Part shown: piece after piece, positions 60,767 through 64,000 of the stretch
Layout of the letters: each line of letters begins with the position of its first letter
Numbering within the stretch: the stretch's first letter is position 1
Translations under genes and position numbers: made by a program
NCBI RefSeq assembly: GCF_000024085.1
Contig: NC_013166.1
Location: 434,001 to 498,000, forward strand
Direction: 5' to 3'
From: Kangiella koreensis DSM 16069
Lineage (GTDB): Bacteria > Pseudomonadota > Gammaproteobacteria > Enterobacterales > Kangiellaceae
Length of the DNA stretch: 64,000 nucleotides
Notes under the pieces: model-generated
Databases searched by the model: none
Seen by the model: the letters and a program-made list of their open reading frames with translations, nothing else
What the model was told of the DNA's origin: nothing

Positions 60767-62491
60767 ATGAGTTCAGCGACTGACAAGACTACAGGCAACG
60801 TTACGACTAATGCTACGAGCAGTACGGAAAAAACGACTCCGACCAATTTTATTCGTAACAAGATTAACGAAGATATTGCCAATAACAAAAATGATGGCAG
60901 AGTGCATACCCGTTTCCCGCCTGAACCGAATGGCTACTTGCATGTCGGTCATGCCAAGTCGATTTGCCTGAACTTCGGTATCGCACGTGACTATGACGCG
61001 CCCTGTAATTTGCGTTTTGACGATACCAATCCGGAAAAGGAAAGTGAAGAATTTGCTAAAGCGATTCAGGAAGATGTGCACTGGCTTGGTTTTGAATGGC
61101 AAGGTGAAGTACATCATGCTTCAGATTACTTTGACAAGTTATATGCCTTTGCCGAAGAGCTGATTCAAAAAGGCAAAGCTTATGTGGATGAACAACCTGC
61201 TGAGCAAATCGCAGAAAACCGCGGTAACTTTCAAACGCCAGGCAAAGAGAGTCCATACCGCAATCGTCCGATCGAAGACAGTTTAGAGCAGTTCAAGCGC
61301 ATGAAAGCTGGCGAATTTTCTGATGGACAAATGGTCTTGCGTGCCAAGATTGATATGTCGCATCCGAATATGTTGATGCGCGATCCGGTGTTGTATCGCA
61401 TCAAGCGCTTCCATCATATTCGCACCGGCGATAAGTGGTGCATTTATCCGATGTATGATTTTACCCACTGCATTTCTGATGCGCTGGAAGGTATTACTCA
61501 TTCACTGTGTACCCTTGAGTTCGAAGTCAACCGTCCTTTATATGACTGGGTGCTGGATAACATCACCATTGACTGTCATCCACAGCAAATTGAGTTTTCA
61601 CGCCTGAATCTGGCTTATACGATTACTTCAAAGCGTAAATTGACCCAGCTGGTCGAAGAAAAGCGCGTGGATGGCTGGGACGATCCTCGTATGCCAACTA
61701 TCTCAGGTATGCGTCGTCGTGGTTATACGCCAGCATCGATCCGTAACTTCTGCGATGCGATTGGTATCAGTAAGGTCAATAGTGTTACCGACATGATCTT
61801 GCTGGAAGATAATGTGCGTGACGATCTGGATAAGTCGACTGAGCGTCGGATGGCTGTGCTTGATCCGATCAAGGTGGTTATCACCAATTACCCGGAAGAC
61901 AAAGAAGAAATCTTAACTGGTAACAATCATCCTAAGTTTGAAGAAATGGGGACGCGTGAGTTGCCATTCAGTCGCGAAGTTTATATTGACCGTGCAGACT
62001 ACAGAGAGTCGGCCAATAAAAAATATAAGCGTTTAGTCAAAGACGGAGAAGTGCGTCTGCGTAATGCTTATGTGATTAAAGCTAACGAAGCGATTCTGGA
62101 CGAGAATGGCGAAGTTCAGGAACTTCATTGTACTTATGACCCAGATACTTTAGGCAAGAATCCGGAAGGTCGTAAAGTTCGTGGCGTCATTCACTGGGTT
62201 TCAGCCAAGCACGGGAAAAAAGCAACCGTTCGTTTATACGATCGCTTATTTAATGTGCCTAACCCGGGAGCAATGGACAATTTCCTGGAAGCCCTCAATC
62301 CAGATTCCTTTGCGGTGATTACGGCAATGGTTGAGCCGAGTCTGGCACAGGCTAATCCTGAAGATCGTTTCCAGTTTGAGCGTGAGGGATATTTTACTGC
62401 GGATCGCTATGAGTTTTCGGCAGATAATCTGGTCTTTAATCGCACTGTAACTCTGCGCGACTCCTGGTCGGATAAAGACACTAACTCCTGA
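60767..62491 (+). CDS. glnS: Glutaminyl-tRNA synthetase
   Basis: GlnS charges tRNA-Gln directly. The protein has 574 residues from the ATG at 60767; the TTG at 60737 is not supported. A Thr/Ser-rich extension of about 18 residues precedes the usual PTNFIR start. The class I motifs are [15 protein letters not shown] and, in place of the E. coli MSKRK, the variant TSKRK (ATG-type Met replaced by Thr next to the catalytic lysine). [17 protein letters not shown] is GlnRS-specific rather than GluRS-like, and the C-terminal anticodon-binding barrels are complete. Confidence 0.97.
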   Translation: MSSATDKTTGNVTTNATSSTEKTTPTNFIRNKINEDIANNKNDGRVHTRFPPEPNGYLHVGHAKSICLNFGIARDYDAPCNLRFDDTNPEKESEEFAKAIQEDVHWLGFEWQGEVHHASDYFDKLYAFAEELIQKGKAYVDEQPAEQIAENRGNFQTPGKESPYRNRPIEDSLEQFKRMKAGEFSDGQMVLRAKIDMSHPNMLMRDPVLYRIKRFHHIRTGDKWCIYPMYDFTHCISDALEGITHSLCTLEFEVNRPLYDWVLDNITIDCHPQQIEFSRLNLAYTITSKRKLTQLVEEKRVDGWDDPRMPTISGMRRRGYTPASIRNFCDAIGISKVNSVTDMILLEDNVRDDLDKSTERRMAVLDPIKVVITNYPEDKEEILTGNNHPKFEEMGTRELPFSREVYIDRADYRESANKKYKRLVKDGEVRLRNAYVIKANEAILDENGEVQELHCTYDPDTLGKNPEGRKVRGVIHWVSAKHGKKATVRLYDRLFNVPNPGAMDNFLEALNPDSFAVITAMVEPSLAQANPEDRFQFEREGYFTADRYEFSADNLVFNRTVTLRDSWSDKDTNS

Positions 62492-62546
62492 TATCTTTTT
62501 AAATCAACATCCGAATCTAAGCTTTTAAGAATCTAAGCGAGAAAAT

Positions 62547-62580
62547 AAAAAGGCCAATCTTTCGATTGGCCTTAACTCTT
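62547..62580 (+). terminator. Terminator after glnS
   Basis: AAGGCCAATC (62550-62559) and GATTGGCCTT (62564-62573) form a 10-bp stem with loop TTTC, followed by the T-rich AACTCTTTT. The next 200 bp to the AsmA-like gene hold only an AACTAGGTCT-type direct repeat (62590-62620) and no gene that I can support. Confidence 0.8.
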
Positions 62581-62787
62581 TTAGGGGGACTAGGTCTGAG
62601 GGTTCTAAGAACTAGGTCTAAAAGCTTGTCTAAAAAGTAACTTTCCATGAACTAACAATGACAACTTATCTGTTAAGTTTGTCACCTATTATTATGAAAA
62701 GTTCAAAGTTTTTGGCAAAAGATGCGGGAACTATCAATAATTACTGTTAATCTAATGGTAACCGATTGATTTTTACAGGATTTAAAA

Positions 62788-64000
62788 ATGAAAACCTTAC
62801 TAAAATGGAGCTTCAGGCTCGTGATAGCAGTGGTTGCCCTATTTATTGTAGCGGCCGTGGCTTTAATGATTTTTTTCAACAGTGATCAACTGAAAACAAC
62901 ACTGACTAAGCAGGTTAATGAGAGAACAGGTGCTGAATTAGTGATTAAACAGGACTTAAGCTTATCGTTTTTCCCATGGTTGGCGATTGAAACTGGTGAT
63001 ATTAGCTTGTCGCAACCTCCTGCATTTCCACAAACAGACCCAGCTCTAACGATTGGCGCTGTGTCTGCCAGCATTAAATTAATGCCTTTATTCAGTGGTG
63101 ATATTGAAGTTGGTGCGGTCACTGTGAGCGATGCAACCTTGAATATGACTAGTGGCCCGCAAGGTAAATCAAACCTGCAAGCTTTTACTGAAGCGTTACA
63201 AAAAGCAGAGACTGCAGATACCGCTAAGGAAGCTTCTGATGCAAAGGCTTTAGATTTAAGTCTGCAAAAGCTGGAGCTTAATAACTTTACCGTTAATCAG
63301 TTTGATACCACTAACAAACAGAGCCAAAGCATCACCTTAGATCAGTTCATTATCCAAGATTTTCGTCCAGGGGAGTTCAGGCCGGTTAATGCCAGCGGTA
63401 AAATTTCAACCGAAGTGAATAAGCCGGCGATAGAATGGGCTCTTGAAGGGGATTTAAAAGTCAGTTCCGACTTTAAGCAGATTAATGTACAAAAGCTGGA
63501 TGCCAGTGTCGACAATGTTTCAAGTACAGTTCAGACCGTTGGGTTGACCGGAACTTTATCGGTGGCTATGGGCGGTAAGAGCACTTTGATTGAGCACCAG
63601 GGTGCGGTGACTCTCGATGACCAGTCGGTAACATTTAAAGCTTCGGCAGGCTTAGGGGATATGAATGACATTAAGGTCAGTATGAATGCGGACAGCCTGA
63701 CGCTTGATCTGTTGATGGCAACAAGTGGCAAAAAAGAAACCACAGCAAAAGGTGAAGCTGATTTTTCGCCAGTTGCCGACTTCCTGAAAAAGTCGCGTAT
63801 TCAGGGTGACCTGACAGTTGGCAGTTTGAACTTGAAAAACACCAGATTTACCCAGGTGTCAGCCAATATTTTTAATAAAGGTGCTACTTTACACCTTGAC
63901 CCATTTAAGGCTCAGGCTTTCCAAGGTGAGTTAGCCACCACTGCCAGTGTGGATTTTGCCAGCAAGCCACTAGCATTGGCCATCCAGCCTGATTTGAACA
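62788..64000 (+). CDS. AsmA family protein (N-terminal part, cut by the window end)
   Basis: An open frame begins at the ATG at 62788 (MKTLLKWSFRLVIAVVALF) after ACAGGA and runs for 404 codons off the end. A single N-terminal membrane segment (residues ~9-31) is followed by a beta-rich periplasmic domain. The AsmA pattern is visible: WLAIETGDISLSQPPAFP, then ASIKLMPLFSGDIEVGAVTV and NMTSGPQGKSNLQAF. Members such as AsmA and TamB-like proteins are thought to carry lipids between the membranes. Which subgroup this is depends on the missing C-terminus. Confidence 0.88.
   Translation, partial: MKTLLKWSFRLVIAVVALFIVAAVALMIFFNSDQLKTTLTKQVNERTGAELVIKQDLSLSFFPWLAIETGDISLSQPPAFPQTDPALTIGAVSASIKLMPLFSGDIEVGAVTVSDATLNMTSGPQGKSNLQAFTEALQKAETADTAKEASDAKALDLSLQKLELNNFTVNQFDTTNKQSQSITLDQFIIQDFRPGEFRPVNASGKISTEVNKPAIEWALEGDLKVSSDFKQINVQKLDASVDNVSSTVQTVGLTGTLSVAMGGKSTLIEHQGAVTLDDQSVTFKASAGLGDMNDIKVSMNADSLTLDLLMATSGKKETTAKGEADFSPVADFLKKSRIQGDLTVGSLNLKNTRFTQVSANIFNKGATLHLDPFKAQAFQGELATTASVDFASKPLALAIQPDLN

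Overview
The window reads as chromosomal DNA of a gammaproteobacterium with moderate to low GC. Gene order from murB-birA through the thr-tyr-gly-thr tRNAs, tuf, secE-nusG, rplKAJL and rpoBC matches the Escherichia coli rpo locus, and the str, S10, spc and alpha operons follow directly, so two loci that lie apart in E. coli form one block here. Type III pantothenate kinase (coaX) beside birA, a GlyGly-CTERM-like surface protein, and the pairing nrdR-rib-nusB-thiL-pgpA against xseB-ispA-dxs fit a marine, Kangiella- or Oceanospirillales-like organism; that placement is inference.

Layout. 1-10.7 kb: a possible gene tail, a large secreted calcium-repeat protein, DEAD-box helicase deaD, a small lipoprotein, a periplasmic amidohydrolase, then murB, birA and coaX. 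10.7-12.8 kb: five tRNA genes around the first tuf gene. 12.8-24.8 kb: secE, nusG, rplK, rplA, rplJ, rplL, rpoB, rpoC, with a recognisable L10-type leader and an rplL-rpoB attenuator. 24.8-29.5 kb: str operon rpsL-rpsG-fusA-tuf; the second tuf differs from the first at three synonymous positions that I could find. 29.5-43.5 kb: the S10, spc and alpha ribosomal operons with promoters, an S10-type attenuator and a terminator plus palindromes that separate rplQ from rpoA. 43.5-47 kb: DUF1761-type membrane protein, a methyltransferase, a CDF metal exporter, a degenerate receiver protein and a lipoprotein lytic transglycosylase. 47-54.4 kb: glyA and the nrdR-ribD-ribE-ribBA-ribH-nusB-thiL-pgpA run. 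54.4-57.5 kb: an accessory patch between convergent pgpA and dxs. 57.5-64 kb: dxs-ispA-xseB on the minus strand, glnS, and the start of an AsmA-like gene cut by the window end.

Most of the window is core translation, transcription and cofactor biosynthesis. The least ordinary part is 54.4-57.5 kb. It holds a two-gene unit that looks like a permuted papain-fold enzyme plus an exported partner (possible effector/immunity pair), a decayed copy of the dxs 3' end, and two small secreted-protein genes. The dxs remnant lacks exactly the stretch between two 7-bp direct repeats that the intact dxs still carries. Other points of note are a ~100-nt palindrome between rpsL and rpsG, a receiver domain without its phosphoacceptor, and a RibBA whose GTP cyclohydrolase half has lost its zinc ligands.
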